A stretch of 64,000 nucleotides of DNA from an uncultured Prevotellaceae bacterium (GCA_902778535.1 CACYYG010000009.1:179504-243503), one strand, 5' to 3'; shown: positions 52,912 through 61,043, numbered from the stretch's first letter. Numbers and translations are program-made. The notes: a model not told the origin generated them from the letters alone.

Positions 52912-52947
52912 CAAAAATACTATTTATACCCTCAGTCAAATTGAGGG
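52912..52947 (-). promoter_or_regulatory. hsdM promoter with hairpin over the -33 region
   Basis: On the minus strand TATTTTTG (52919-52912) is preceded at 17 bp by TTTG (52940-52937). The TTTG lies in the loop of an inverted repeat CCCTCA / TGAGGG (52929-52947). A protein or hairpin here could block the promoter, as expected for control of R-M genes on entering a new host. The TTTG spacing is slightly short. Confidence 0.45.
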
Positions 52948-52963
52948 ATTTCTATTTTTTTAT

Positions 52964-53839
52964 TTATTCCGACCACCACTCACTCGGATATCTGTTTCCA
53001 AGTTCATCCTGCCAGTCCTCTGTTCCCTGCCGTGGCGTGCCAGCACAGAAATTAGCAGCTCCCGATGGTGATGAGCCATCCTCAGGCAGTTCAACATCTT
53101 GTAGCAGCTCGTAAATATCGCCTTTACGAGTTGCCATTTTCTTATCAGCGAACACCTTCGCCCTTAATTCCCGAATACATTTAGACCCGGTGTCTTTTTC
53201 CCTAAATGCTATTTGGCTTTTGGCAGCAATCACATAACGCTTGGATTCTTTATAGAACAGAAGCTTTGAAGTGGCGTTCAGTTTCTTTTGAACCATTGTA
53301 AACACCTTGCCGTCCTCTTCAGAGGGCAGAGCTTCCGGGCGGTCAAACACCTTGCAGCCATAGAAGCGTGTCAAAAACTGAATATCCTCGAAAAACAGTT
53401 CCATTTCATTCTGTTTATCCTCTGACAGCGGTGGCTCATTGATATCCTTAGTGTTGTCAATGATATAGTTTCCTGCCGCTATAGCCGCTTTCCAACCGAG
53501 ATATTCCAAATATAAAGCCTCGCTAGGATATATCTCATTAGACTTCGACACAAACACAAGAGCCGTGTCCCAGAAGTCTTTCTTCTGCTTATGGTCGTTC
53601 ACGCGGTTAGTGAAGTCATTTGTCTGTCCGACGTATGCCACGTTTCTCATTTTCTTATCCCGGCCAAGTAAAATGTAGAAGCCATACCGCTGAAGGTGAG
53701 GTTGTTTCTTCGCAATCTCAGTCACCTTGTCACGAGGTAACACAAAACACTCACATGATTTCGTGCTCCCCATGTCAATAATTCTTGCACCATCGAGGGT
53801 TTTGTCAAGCAGCTTTGTATAAACAGTCAATATAGCCAT
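52964..53839 (-). CDS. GIY-YIG nuclease family protein with DUF4357
   Basis: A 291-aa protein. The GIY-YIG core is GFYILLG (about 52-58), AYVGQTNDFTNRVNDH (about 68-83) with the catalytic Tyr and Arg, and E-containing helix SEALYLEYLG. The C-terminal DUF4357-type segment is ELPEDGSSPSGAANFCAG. Such proteins commonly accompany type I R-M and WYL genes; the role may be nicking or regulation. It lies 2 bp from the WYL gene. Confidence 0.85.
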   Translation of the reverse strand: MAILTVYTKLLDKTLDGARIIDMGSTKSCECFVLPRDKVTEIAKKQPHLQRYGFYILLGRDKKMRNVAYVGQTNDFTNRVNDHKQKKDFWDTALVFVSKSNEIYPSEALYLEYLGWKAAIAAGNYIIDNTKDINEPPLSEDKQNEMELFFEDIQFLTRFYGCKVFDRPEALPSEEDGKVFTMVQKKLNATSKLLFYKESKRYVIAAKSQIAFREKDTGSKCIRELRAKVFADKKMATRKGDIYELLQDVELPEDGSSPSGAANFCAGTPRQGTEDWQDELGNRYPSEWWSE

Positions 53840-53841
53840 AA

Positions 53842-54840
53842 TTATTCGTAGTTTTTAACCATTTCTTTTACGATTCCAGATAATTTCTCCCTTAATTCTG
53901 CAGGTTTTATGACGGTCGCTTTTGAACCCATTGCAAGAATCTGCTGGGTTAGCTCATAATTGGGTATCACCTTAAGAGAAACCACGGCATTTCCTTCTTC
54001 GTCCGTCTCTATCAAAGATTGAGAATGATGGAGCGGCTTCGATTCCAAATAAGGATACTGCTTCCCGTCTACACGCAGCAATACCTCTACAGGTTCTTTG
54101 TCTGGCATGATACTGACTCCTATCACATTGTCGTAATACTCCGTGAAGTCAATATCGGTAGGAATAAACTTGTTGCCTACCGTCTCAACGGAAAGGATTC
54201 GGTCAATGGCATAGTTGGAAATGCACCTATGCTGTTCGTTGTATGCAATCAGGAACCATCGGCTGTTATACTGTTTCAGGAAATACGGATGCACAGACAA
54301 CTCCATTAGCTTCTCCGTGCGATATGTCTGGTACTTGATCAGTAGCGGTTGTTCCATACGAATATAATCATGGAGCTGCGAGAAAAGATCCATTCCCCGA
54401 AGCTCCTTATTGTCATCGAAAGCCATGACTGGTTTTGCATCATTCCCCATCAGAAGCTTCGAACGAATGTTCAGACTCAGTTCCTCGACCCATTCAAAGC
54501 CTTGAAACGACTCAAACTTTTTGAGGGTTTCAAGTGCCTCATACATCTCAATGATGTCCTGTTCTCCGATGGGAGCCTTGAAAATAGAGAATCGCCTATC
54601 CCTGTAGTGATAGACGATATTCCTTCCCTTGCGCTCGGACACTATTGCCTGATGCCAGCGGTTTGAGATAGCCACAAAGTCATTGAGAATAGTATTTGGC
54701 GAGGTCACCTCCCGGTAGCCTCGCAGTTCCAGAGCGGCATTGCATTTCTTCAGGATCTGCAATACCGTGTAGCCCTTGGAATCCTGCAAGCACCTGTCGA
54801 TAATTATTTCTCTGATTGCTGCATTTTTTACGTTAGCCAT
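53842..54840 (-). CDS. WYL-domain transcriptional regulator
   Basis: 332 aa from the start MANVKNAAIREIIIDRCL (54840). An in-frame ATG at 54876 is also possible, since it still lies inside the predicted transcript. The N-terminal winged helix (about 1-90) is followed by a WYL domain with YNSRWFLIAYNEQHRCISNY and IDRILSV, and a WCX-like C-terminal part. WYL proteins often control defence islands in response to nucleic-acid ligands. It heads the long minus-strand gene run. Confidence 0.85.
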   Translation of the reverse strand: MANVKNAAIREIIIDRCLQDSKGYTVLQILKKCNAALELRGYREVTSPNTILNDFVAISNRWHQAIVSERKGRNIVYHYRDRRFSIFKAPIGEQDIIEMYEALETLKKFESFQGFEWVEELSLNIRSKLLMGNDAKPVMAFDDNKELRGMDLFSQLHDYIRMEQPLLIKYQTYRTEKLMELSVHPYFLKQYNSRWFLIAYNEQHRCISNYAIDRILSVETVGNKFIPTDIDFTEYYDNVIGVSIMPDKEPVEVLLRVDGKQYPYLESKPLHHSQSLIETDEEGNAVVSLKVIPNYELTQQILAMGSKATVIKPAELREKLSGIVKEMVKNYE

Positions 54841-54901
54841 TTTTTCTGCCTTAGGTTTTGTTTGCGCTACATTCATATATGAACGTGCGCGAAAAACAGC
54901 A

Positions 54902-54935
54902 CAAAGATATGCATTTTTCTTCAAACACAGGCAAA
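54902..54935 (-). promoter_or_regulatory. Promoter of the WYL/GIY-YIG genes
   Basis: On the minus strand TATCTTTG (54909-54902) fits TAnnTTTG, with a TTTG 22 bp upstream (54935-54932). It is probably the main entry point for transcription of the restriction block. Confidence 0.55.
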
Positions 54936-55163
54936 AATCAAGTAACTAATAGACAATTTTAACATAATACCGCAATTTGTTTGAGTGTATCATTGTAACT
55001 TTGATGAAAATAATGCTATTTAGCAAAAAGTAATGCCTCATACTTATTGTTGAATTGTATCGGATTAGTGGAGCAAAAATCTGGCGCGATTTTGTGTCGT
55101 TGAGGATAGGATGTTTTATTCTGGGAATAATCGCCACAGTCCAAGTCAGATCACTTCAGAATT
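54936..55163. other. Non-coding gap
   Basis: No credible gene or structure was seen. A TAACTTTG on the plus strand near 54995 has no gene behind it. Short open frames here have no coding character. Confidence 0.5.
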
Positions 55164-55775
55164 CTAGTGGCAGCTATGCCTTAAATGAAATTTTGACTTG
55201 ACCAGATGGACGGGAAGATGGTATCCTACGAACATCTTTTGAATATCCACAGCATATTTGCTTGTACTCTCAAGGAAATTGATATAGATTGCGCTATTTT
55301 GATTATCTTCTGTTGAACTTCTTAACCAGAACACAGGGTAGCCACCGCTCTCTTTGTCGTGTGTCCCGAAGTCCTTGTATCCAGCTCCTTTAAGTGTCAG
55401 TACGTTTCCGTTGAGACCCACAAATTTAGTACACTCATAACCTTGCGGGCTAGTCACCTGTTGAATGTTGCAGTTCGTTATCAGCTCATACCACTGGTCT
55501 TCCGATGGAATGTCTAGTTTTTTCGCTTCTACATACGGCAGGTATTTTGTTTCACCTTCGTACTGAAGGTAGTTACGTGCCCATAGTGTTCCACTAGGTA
55601 GTCCAAGATCAATGAATTTCTCGTCGGTGGTACCATTCGCGCAAGGCAAGCTGTCTTGGCAGTCATTATAACCTGCGTGGTAGCCACTGACATATACCTT
55701 TGCCATTGCTTCCGCAATTATTTCTTTCATGTTTTCAGCTAGAAATAATGCAGCTTTTTCTTCTAAGGTGTTCAT
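55164..55775 (-). CDS. Fibrobacter-succinogenes-type paralogous-domain protein, 203 aa
   Basis: The central motif FIDLGLPSGTLWARNYLQYE (about 53-72) and the later WYELITNCNIQQVTSPQGYE and FWLRSST are characteristic of the domain often named after major paralogues in Fibrobacter succinogenes, common in Bacteroidetes. The domain usually occurs in surface or secreted proteins, but here no signal peptide is visible. The N-terminal 50 residues are helical. Unknown function. Confidence 0.7.
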   Translation of the reverse strand: MNTLEEKAALFLAENMKEIIAEAMAKVYVSGYHAGYNDCQDSLPCANGTTDEKFIDLGLPSGTLWARNYLQYEGETKYLPYVEAKKLDIPSEDQWYELITNCNIQQVTSPQGYECTKFVGLNGNVLTLKGAGYKDFGTHDKESGGYPVFWLRSSTEDNQNSAIYINFLESTSKYAVDIQKMFVGYHLPVHLVKSKFHLRHSCH

Positions 55776-55837
55776 GAATTTAAATTTTACTTCTCCTTTA
55801 CTTGTTTGTTTTCATATATGATTTTTTAAATCGGGTG

Positions 55838-55845
55838 CAAAATTA
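55838..55845 (-). promoter_or_regulatory. -7 element for the 203-aa gene
   Basis: TAATTTTG on the minus strand lies 63 bp before the start at 55775, with no clear TTTG upstream. The rest of the gap to 55965 is AT-rich and empty. Confidence 0.45.
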
Positions 55846-55965
55846 CTATTAATATACTCACTGAAATTGCGCCAATATGTGTTTTTGTATTTTCTCATTA
55901 AAAATTTTCAAAATTGAAGGAAAATAATGACGCTAATTCACTTCATCTATTTGTGCATTGATTAA

Positions 55966-56003
55966 GGGAAGCAGACTATGGGTAATACCTTGTCATGCTT
56001 CCC
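55966..56003 (-). terminator. Candidate terminator after the 76-aa gene
   Basis: An 8-bp stem (GGGAAGCA / TGCTTCCC) with a 22-nt loop lies 28 bp past the stop at 56031. On the minus strand it is followed by TTAATC, a weak U-tract. Confidence 0.45.
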
Positions 56004-56030
56004 CTTACAACGCCTCGCTTCTCAGCCTTG

Positions 56031-56261
56031 TCATGCACCAGTGTCATCGGGCTTCTCTGAGGGGGGTGCCACCTCATCGCTGTCGGGCTTCCCTGCGTTG
56101 AGTTTTTCCAGTGTCTGGTTTACCTTTGTCTGGATGCCTTGGAACAGCTTGCCGAGTGCCATCAGTGTGTCCATGTCCAGGTCTTTAATACCGTCGCCAT
56201 CCATGGTGACAACTGATTTGCTGCCTTCGATCTGCACGTTGAAATTGAATGTTGCTTTCAT
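56031..56261 (-). CDS. Small hypothetical protein, 76 aa
   Basis: The start MKATFNFNVQIEGSKSVV at 56261 was preferred to a longer frame of low-quality sequence. The protein has a beta hairpin, a helix (DMDTLMALGKLFQGIQTKVN) and a Pro/Ser/Asp-rich tail. It is divergent to topB across the large inverted repeat. Unknown function. Confidence 0.55.
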   Translation of the reverse strand: MKATFNFNVQIEGSKSVVTMDGDGIKDLDMDTLMALGKLFQGIQTKVNQTLEKLNAGKPDSDEVAPPSEKPDDTGA

Positions 56262-56359
56262 GTCTTCTTTGTATTTAGAGTTAAACAATCTGCCGCACGG
56301 TTGTCCCTGCGACGGTGCAAAGGTGGGACGAAAAAGCATGACTACTCTTTTTCATGATG

Positions 56360-56424
56360 GCAAACTCCTGATTTAACACATTTACGACCGCTTTGGTCTT
56401 CAAAGTGTTAAATCAAGAGTTTGC
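56360..56424. repeat. Large inverted repeat upstream of topB
   Basis: Arms of about 23 bp (56360-56382 and 56402-56424) match at all but two positions; the outer parts are GCAAACTC / GAGTTTGC and the inner parts GATTTAACAC / GTGTTAAATC. The 19-nt spacer holds a further 4-bp inverted repeat, GACC / GGTC. It lies between the divergent 76-aa gene and topB. Possible roles are a replication or transfer site, a recombination site or a bidirectional terminator; none can be chosen from sequence alone. Confidence 0.65.
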
Positions 56425-56504
56425 AAGGTGGATTTTATCTTGCTCACGTACAAATGCTTTCCTTTGCCCCAGAAAATCGTATTCACCAACAAATATTTTA
56501 ATCT

Positions 56505-58484
56505 ATGACAGTATGTATTGCAGAAAAGCCGAGCGTGGCAGCGGAGATTGCCAAGGTTCTCGGCGCGAGAAGTAAGAAAGACGGCTATTACGAGGGTAAT
56601 GGTTATCAGGTGACATGGACCTTCGGCCATCTGTGCCAGCTGAAACAGCCTGACGGCTATTATGGCAGCTGGAAGAAGTGGGACCTGGCCATCCTCCCGA
56701 TGGTTCCCCCTAAGTTCGAGGTGGAGCTGATTCAGGATGCCGGTGTCAAGAAGCAGTTCAAGGTCATCAAGGACCTGTACAAAAAGGCTGACCTCATCGT
56801 CAACTGTGGTGATGCCGGTCAGGAGGGCGAGCTGATACAACGCTGGGTGATGGAACTGGCTGGTGTCCGCTGTCCCGTCAAGCGTCTGTGGATCTCGTCG
56901 CTCACCGAAGAGTCCATCCGTCAAGGTTTTCAACAGCTCCGTGACCAGGTGGACTATGACCGCCTGTATATGGCTGGTCAGGCCCGTGCCGAGGGTGACT
57001 GGCTGCTGGGAATGAACGCCACCCGCCTCTACACTCTGAAGTATGGCGGCTTTAAGCAGGTGCTCAGTATTGGTCGTGTGCAGACCCCCACGCTATCGAT
57101 GATTGTTGACCGTGACAAGGAGATTGAGCATTTCATCCCCAAGCCTTACTGGGTGCTGGCCACCAAATACCATGACACTCATTTCTCTTGTACCCAGGCC
57201 CGTTTCGACACCGCTGAGGAAGGAGAGTCGTTCCTTCAGGCCGCCAACCGCTATCACCTCACCGTCAAGGATGTGCAGCGGAAGAAAAGCAGCGAGCAGC
57301 CGCCCCAGCTCTATGACCTCACCTCATTGCAGGTAGACTGTAACCGCAAGTACGGCTTCTCCGCCGATGCCACGCTGAAGTGCATCCAGAGCCTCTATGA
57401 AAAGAAACTCACCACCTATCCACGTGTCGATACCAAGTACCTCACCGATGACATTTTCGAGAAATGCCCGTCAATTATCCATTCGCTCACCACCATCTGC
57501 GCTGGTGCCCGTCCTCTTGATGGTCGTACCTTGGAGAAGAGTCGTCGTGTCTTTGACAACAGCAAGGTCACTGACCACCATGCCATCATTCCTACGGGTG
57601 ATGTCCGTGCCCTTGCCACGCTCAATGAGCAGGAGATGAAGGTCTTCGGCCTTGTCGTCCGCCGTTTCGTCGCAGCCTTCTATCCTCCTTGTGAGTATGC
57701 CCAGACAACCGTTCTGGCTGCTGCCGGAGACGTGGCTTTCAAGGCCACTGGCCGTACCATTCTCAGTGAGGGCTGGCGCATGGTGTATGCCGCCGACCGC
57801 GACGATGAGGAGGAAGAGCAGAAGGACGATGCCGACAATGCCGTCCTCCCGGAGTTCACCATTGGCGAGAGCGGCCCGCATATCCCCAGCCTTACCCAGA
57901 AGCTGACCACACCGCCGAAGCGCTATACTGAGGCCTCGCTCCTTCAAGCCATGGAAACAGCAGGAAAGCTCGTTGATGATGAGACGCTTCGTGATGCCAT
58001 GAAGGAGAACGGCATTGGCCGTCCTTCCAGCCGTGCCGGTATCATTGAGACACTGCTGAAGCGTGGTTATATCCGTCGCGAAAAGAAAGCCATCATTTCC
58101 AACCCTGCTGGTCGTGACCTCATGGATGTCATCCAGGCCAGGATGCTGCGCAGCCCTGAACTGACAGGCCAGTGGGAGAAGAAACTGCGTGACATCGAAC
58201 AGGGATGCTTCACCTTGGAGAGTTTTATGGATGAACTGCAGGCCCAGCTTGTCAGCATCATCAAGGAGGTGCAGGCAGACACCTCAGATAAGAAGATCTC
58301 CTCACAGGCAGAGCCGACTTCCAGGGCGACGTCATCGCGGAAGTCCACCGCTGGAAACATCGCTAAGAAGGTCAAGGTCGGTGACCGTTGTCCCGTCTGC
58401 GGCAAGGGCTATGTACGCAAAGGGCCTTATGGTCTCTTCTGCAGCGAGTATAAGAACAGCGGTTGCAAGTTCAAGCAGAAATGA
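56505..58484 (+). CDS. topB: DNA topoisomerase III
   Basis: A 659-aa type IA topoisomerase. The Toprim domain has CIAEKPSVAAEIAKVLG (E6) and NCGDAGQEGELIQRW (acidic triad). The active-site Tyr is in TTYPRVDTKYL, near residue 305, and IGRVQTPTLSMIVD precedes it. A four-Cys zinc ribbon closes the C-terminus (CPVCGKGYVRKGPYGLFC plus a final Cys). Bacteroidales conjugative elements carry such topB genes (exc in CTnDOT-like elements). Together with parA downstream this suggests element-borne DNA rather than the housekeeping copy. Confidence 0.95.
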   Translation: MTVCIAEKPSVAAEIAKVLGARSKKDGYYEGNGYQVTWTFGHLCQLKQPDGYYGSWKKWDLAILPMVPPKFEVELIQDAGVKKQFKVIKDLYKKADLIVNCGDAGQEGELIQRWVMELAGVRCPVKRLWISSLTEESIRQGFQQLRDQVDYDRLYMAGQARAEGDWLLGMNATRLYTLKYGGFKQVLSIGRVQTPTLSMIVDRDKEIEHFIPKPYWVLATKYHDTHFSCTQARFDTAEEGESFLQAANRYHLTVKDVQRKKSSEQPPQLYDLTSLQVDCNRKYGFSADATLKCIQSLYEKKLTTYPRVDTKYLTDDIFEKCPSIIHSLTTICAGARPLDGRTLEKSRRVFDNSKVTDHHAIIPTGDVRALATLNEQEMKVFGLVVRRFVAAFYPPCEYAQTTVLAAAGDVAFKATGRTILSEGWRMVYAADRDDEEEEQKDDADNAVLPEFTIGESGPHIPSLTQKLTTPPKRYTEASLLQAMETAGKLVDDETLRDAMKENGIGRPSSRAGIIETLLKRGYIRREKKAIISNPAGRDLMDVIQARMLRSPELTGQWEKKLRDIEQGCFTLESFMDELQAQLVSIIKEVQADTSDKKISSQAEPTSRATSSRKSTAGNIAKKVKVGDRCPVCGKGYVRKGPYGLFCSEYKNSGCKFKQK

Positions 58485-58490
58485 CAATTA

Positions 58491-58526
58491 AAGCCCCGTC
58501 GTTGTGTATAATCAGTGACGGGGCTT
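58491..58526 (+). terminator. Hairpin after topB
   Basis: Perfect 10-bp arms AAGCCCCGTC / GACGGGGCTT with a 16-nt loop begin 6 bp past the topB stop. The T-tract is short on both sides; the stem is strong. Confidence 0.65.
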
Positions 58527-58580
58527 CCAATGTCTGGTGGCATGTTGTATGTCTCTAGTGTGAGCCATTGCCTCCCATTC

Positions 58581-58724
58581 TCATATCTGCTGGTCGTGGT
58601 CATGGAACCAGGCATAGTCCAGCCATGAGTCATCGTTTTTCTTCTTGCGACGCCCCTTCTTCTTGTCTTTCTTCTTGCTTCCTCCGAACATGCACAGGAG
58701 GAGCAGTAGCAGTAGCAGTTCCAT
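58581..58724 (-). CDS. Possible small membrane protein, 47 aa
   Basis: MELLLLLLLLCMFGGSKKKD: one short hydrophobic helix, then a very basic stretch (KKKDKKKGRRKKK) and an aromatic/acidic tail (DDSWLDYAWFHDHDQQI). The sequence is compositionally striking and the frame is closed, but it is short and sits between the topB hairpin and the parA promoter. Confidence 0.4.
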   Translation of the reverse strand: MELLLLLLLLCMFGGSKKKDKKKGRRKKKNDDSWLDYAWFHDHDQQI

Positions 58725-58820
58725 GTTCTAATAGCGTTGTTTAGTTAGACATTCTTACTCTTGAAAACTACTGCAAATTTACTAAAAATCCTTGAATTTA
58801 CCAACTTTTTCTTTAATTAT

Positions 58821-58851
58821 TTTGTTATTTAAGAAAATATTTATATATTTG
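58821..58851 (+). promoter_or_regulatory. parA promoter
   Basis: TTTG (58821-58824), a 19-bp spacer and TATATTTG (58844-58851) form a full Bacteroidetes promoter, 45 bp before the ATG. Confidence 0.75.
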
Positions 58852-58896
58852 CAGTCAAAAATAATAAAATAATTATTGAAATAAATAAAAAAAGCC

Positions 58897-59667
58897 ATGA
58901 ATAAAGAAACCAGAATCATCTCCTTCGCCAATCACAAGGGAGGCGTCGGAAAGACCACCACTACCGCCAGTGTTGGTAGCATCCTCTCCACCCTGGGTTT
59001 CAAGGTTCTTCTCATTGACTTGGACGCACAGGCCAATCTCACCGTCAGTTTGTTGAAGGAAGAGCCTGATGACAGTATCTATTACGCCCTGACGGGAAGG
59101 GTGGACAATCTTCCCGTCGTGCAAGTCACAGACGCCCTCTCCATCGTTCCCTCATCATTGCAGCTTGCCACCGCAGAGATTGAACTGACGGCAGCGATGT
59201 CCCGTGAGCGCATCCTTGCAGGGCTTCTGGAGCCGCTGAAGGACCAGTACGATTTCATCCTCATTGACTGTCCTCCCTCCCTGGGTCTGCTCACCCTGAA
59301 CGCCTTCACTGCCTCTACGGAAATTATCATCCCGCTCGTCGCCGAGGTGCTGCCCTTCAAGGGTCTGACGATGATCAATCGCTTCACCCAGCAGGTGAAG
59401 ACCCGTCTGAACCCTGCAGCTCATATCTTCGGCATCCTCCTGACCCGTTGGGAGAACACCAACCTGAGCCGCCAGATTGAGCAAGGCTTGCGCAACGAGC
59501 TTGGTGACACCGTCTTCAACACGAAGATACGCAAGAACATCACCATTGCCGAGGCCCCCTTGGAGAGCAAGAACATCATGGACTATGCTCCGAGGAGCAA
59601 CGGTGCCATTGATTACAAGGCTTTCACTTATGAGTTACTGGCCCGCTTAGGCATCGCCATCATGTAA
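58897..59667 (+). CDS. parA: ParA-family partition ATPase
   Basis: A 256-aa protein with deviant Walker A NHKGGVGKTTTTASVG (11-26), DLDAQANLTVSL (about 42-53) and Walker B FILIDCPPSLGLLTL. It matches the ParA/Soj family in length and motifs. Such genes lie in Bacteroidales conjugative transposons beside small DNA-binding partners, as here (gap 47 bp). The probable role is maintenance or placement of an element's DNA. Confidence 0.9.
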   Translation: MNKETRIISFANHKGGVGKTTTTASVGSILSTLGFKVLLIDLDAQANLTVSLLKEEPDDSIYYALTGRVDNLPVVQVTDALSIVPSSLQLATAEIELTAAMSRERILAGLLEPLKDQYDFILIDCPPSLGLLTLNAFTASTEIIIPLVAEVLPFKGLTMINRFTQQVKTRLNPAAHIFGILLTRWENTNLSRQIEQGLRNELGDTVFNTKIRKNITIAEAPLESKNIMDYAPRSNGAIDYKAFTYELLARLGIAIM

Positions 59668-59714
59668 TCTCCTATACCATTCACCTTTAGCAAACGAAAA
59701 ATCACAGAAAACAT

Positions 59715-60080
59715 ATGAGTAAGTTTAACCAGGATTCTATGGATGCTCTCTTTGGCGGTCTCGTCGGTGAGTCTGCCAAGACAGAGCAGGAAGAAAAGAA
59801 GCAGAGCACAGCTCCCGTATCAACCCCTAACGCTACCAAAGAAACAACCAGTCGTCGTGGCCGTCCCTCCGGCGTGAAGAAAGAGTCTGTCTGCACCGTT
59901 GTTGACGTAGACCTGATGAACAAGGTGCGTGCTATTGCCAAGAAGGAAGACCTATCCATCACCACTATCTTCGAGGTCGGTCTGAAGATGGCTATCCAGA
60001 ACTACGAGGCTAAGAATGGCCCCATCCGTATCAGGCAGAGCAAAAAGAAAGATGTAGGCGACGTGTTCGGTTTGGAGTAA
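59715..60080 (+). CDS. ParA-partner-like DNA-binding protein, 121 aa
   Basis: A polar N-terminal linker (Ser, Thr, Gln, Glu) is followed by a basic RRGRPSGVKK element and a C-terminal segment (VCTVVDVDLMNKVRAIAKKE ... TIFEVGLKMAI, about 59-93) with the strand-helix-helix look of a ribbon-helix-helix domain. It is a good candidate for the ParA partner that binds the partition site. It ends 2 bp from a convergent gene. Confidence 0.7.
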   Translation: MSKFNQDSMDALFGGLVGESAKTEQEEKKQSTAPVSTPNATKETTSRRGRPSGVKKESVCTVVDVDLMNKVRAIAKKEDLSITTIFEVGLKMAIQNYEAKNGPIRIRQSKKKDVGDVFGLE

Positions 60081-60082
60081 GG

Positions 60083-60325
60083 TTACAGCCAGAACACAAA
60101 CTTTGTTCCCCTTGTCCCTTCGCCGTCATAGTCGCAGGGCAAGGGGGACTGGCTGTTAAGATCGCTGACTGCATCTTCGTCAAGGTGGGTCGTCAGTTCA
60201 AGTTCAATGGCCATTCGTCTCTCACTATATGCCAAGTTCCAGATACATTCACCTAAGACAGCATTTACCACTGTCCTAATCTCATCCTGTTGCCGCCAGA
60301 TTGTATCGAAGTCTATATTATTCAC
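60083..60325 (-). CDS. Small hypothetical protein, 80 aa
   Basis: A helical N-terminus (FDTIWRQQDEIRTVVNAVLG) and a short beta C-terminus ending in TKFVFWL. It overlaps the start of the 241-aa gene frame by 8 bp, as the last gene of the minus-strand operon. Unknown family. Confidence 0.55.
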   Translation of the reverse strand: MNNIDFDTIWRQQDEIRTVVNAVLGECIWNLAYSERRMAIELELTTHLDEDAVSDLNSQSPLPCDYDGEGTRGTKFVFWL

Positions 60326-61043
60326 ATCTTAATAGTCGTTTTATCACCTCAATATCTTCCTTTCTATTACGGAGAAGCTTATGTTTGGAGTCGTGCCTAA
60401 AGTCTGAATACTTTATCTCTACCAGTTTGATACCATGTGCGGGGAGAACATCACGCCGTCTTTGGTCATACATTGCACGTTGTTCATCACGGTGCATTCC
60501 GCTAGCCGGGCAGTATTTATTTCCAAACATTCCTTTCTTGAAATGCTGAATCTCCATGTATTCCACAACGAGATTCAAAGGTTCATAATAAGCGTCTACT
60601 TTTAAAGCTGCCCCAGTGTCGTCTTTCAGGAATTCAAATGTAGCTTGATGAATGGCTTCTATTCCCAAAACTTCATTACAAAGACCGATTACATAATATT
60701 CATCACTATTAGTTCTGCTGTTGCTTCTTTGCGTAGTGGGTCTATTCCCCGAAATGTCATGGTGGCCAACAGAAGTATAGTCAGAGGCAGAAAAGAACCA
60801 ATTGCGGTTAACGGCTTTTTGCTGCTTGATTACAAATGGAATTAGTGACAATTCGTTAGAATCGTCTAATTCTCGTAATAACTTCCTTATGGGCAAACCA
60901 TTCCTTTCGTTTTTATGGAATATCCCAGCTTCTATAAACAATGGCATGAAATCCTTTGCCGGGACAACACTTGCTCCAGGATTATTTGTGAAGTAATCTT
61001 TGAGGACTTTATTTATTCTCTCTATACGTTCTTGCTTGTTCAT
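60318..61043 (-). CDS. Possible PD-(D/E)XK nuclease-like protein, 241 aa
   Basis: The N-terminal ~95 residues are a helical, winged-helix-like part. The C-terminal part has ALKVDAYYEPLNLVVEYMEI followed by QHF, then RRRDVLPAHGIKLVEIKYSD. This pattern (Asp, then Glu-x-Gln, then HGIxLVxI) is seen in Vsr/DUF559-like small nucleases. The catalytic assignment is by resemblance. It overlaps the upstream secreted-protein gene by 4 bp. Confidence 0.6.
   Translation of the reverse strand: MNKQERIERINKVLKDYFTNNPGASVVPAKDFMPLFIEAGIFHKNERNGLPIRKLLRELDDSNELSLIPFVIKQQKAVNRNWFFSASDYTSVGHHDISGNRPTTQRSNSRTNSDEYYVIGLCNEVLGIEAIHQATFEFLKDDTGAALKVDAYYEPLNLVVEYMEIQHFKKGMFGNKYCPASGMHRDEQRAMYDQRRRDVLPAHGIKLVEIKYSDFRHDSKHKLLRNRKEDIEVIKRLLRCE

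Noticed and set aside
54946-55137. Minus-strand 63-codon frame upstream of the WYL gene
   Set aside because: It lies in an AT-rich gap and has no coding character or neighbour support.
56400-56933. Minus-strand 177-codon frame
   Set aside because: It is antisense to the Toprim domain of topB and crosses the inverted repeat and intergenic region.
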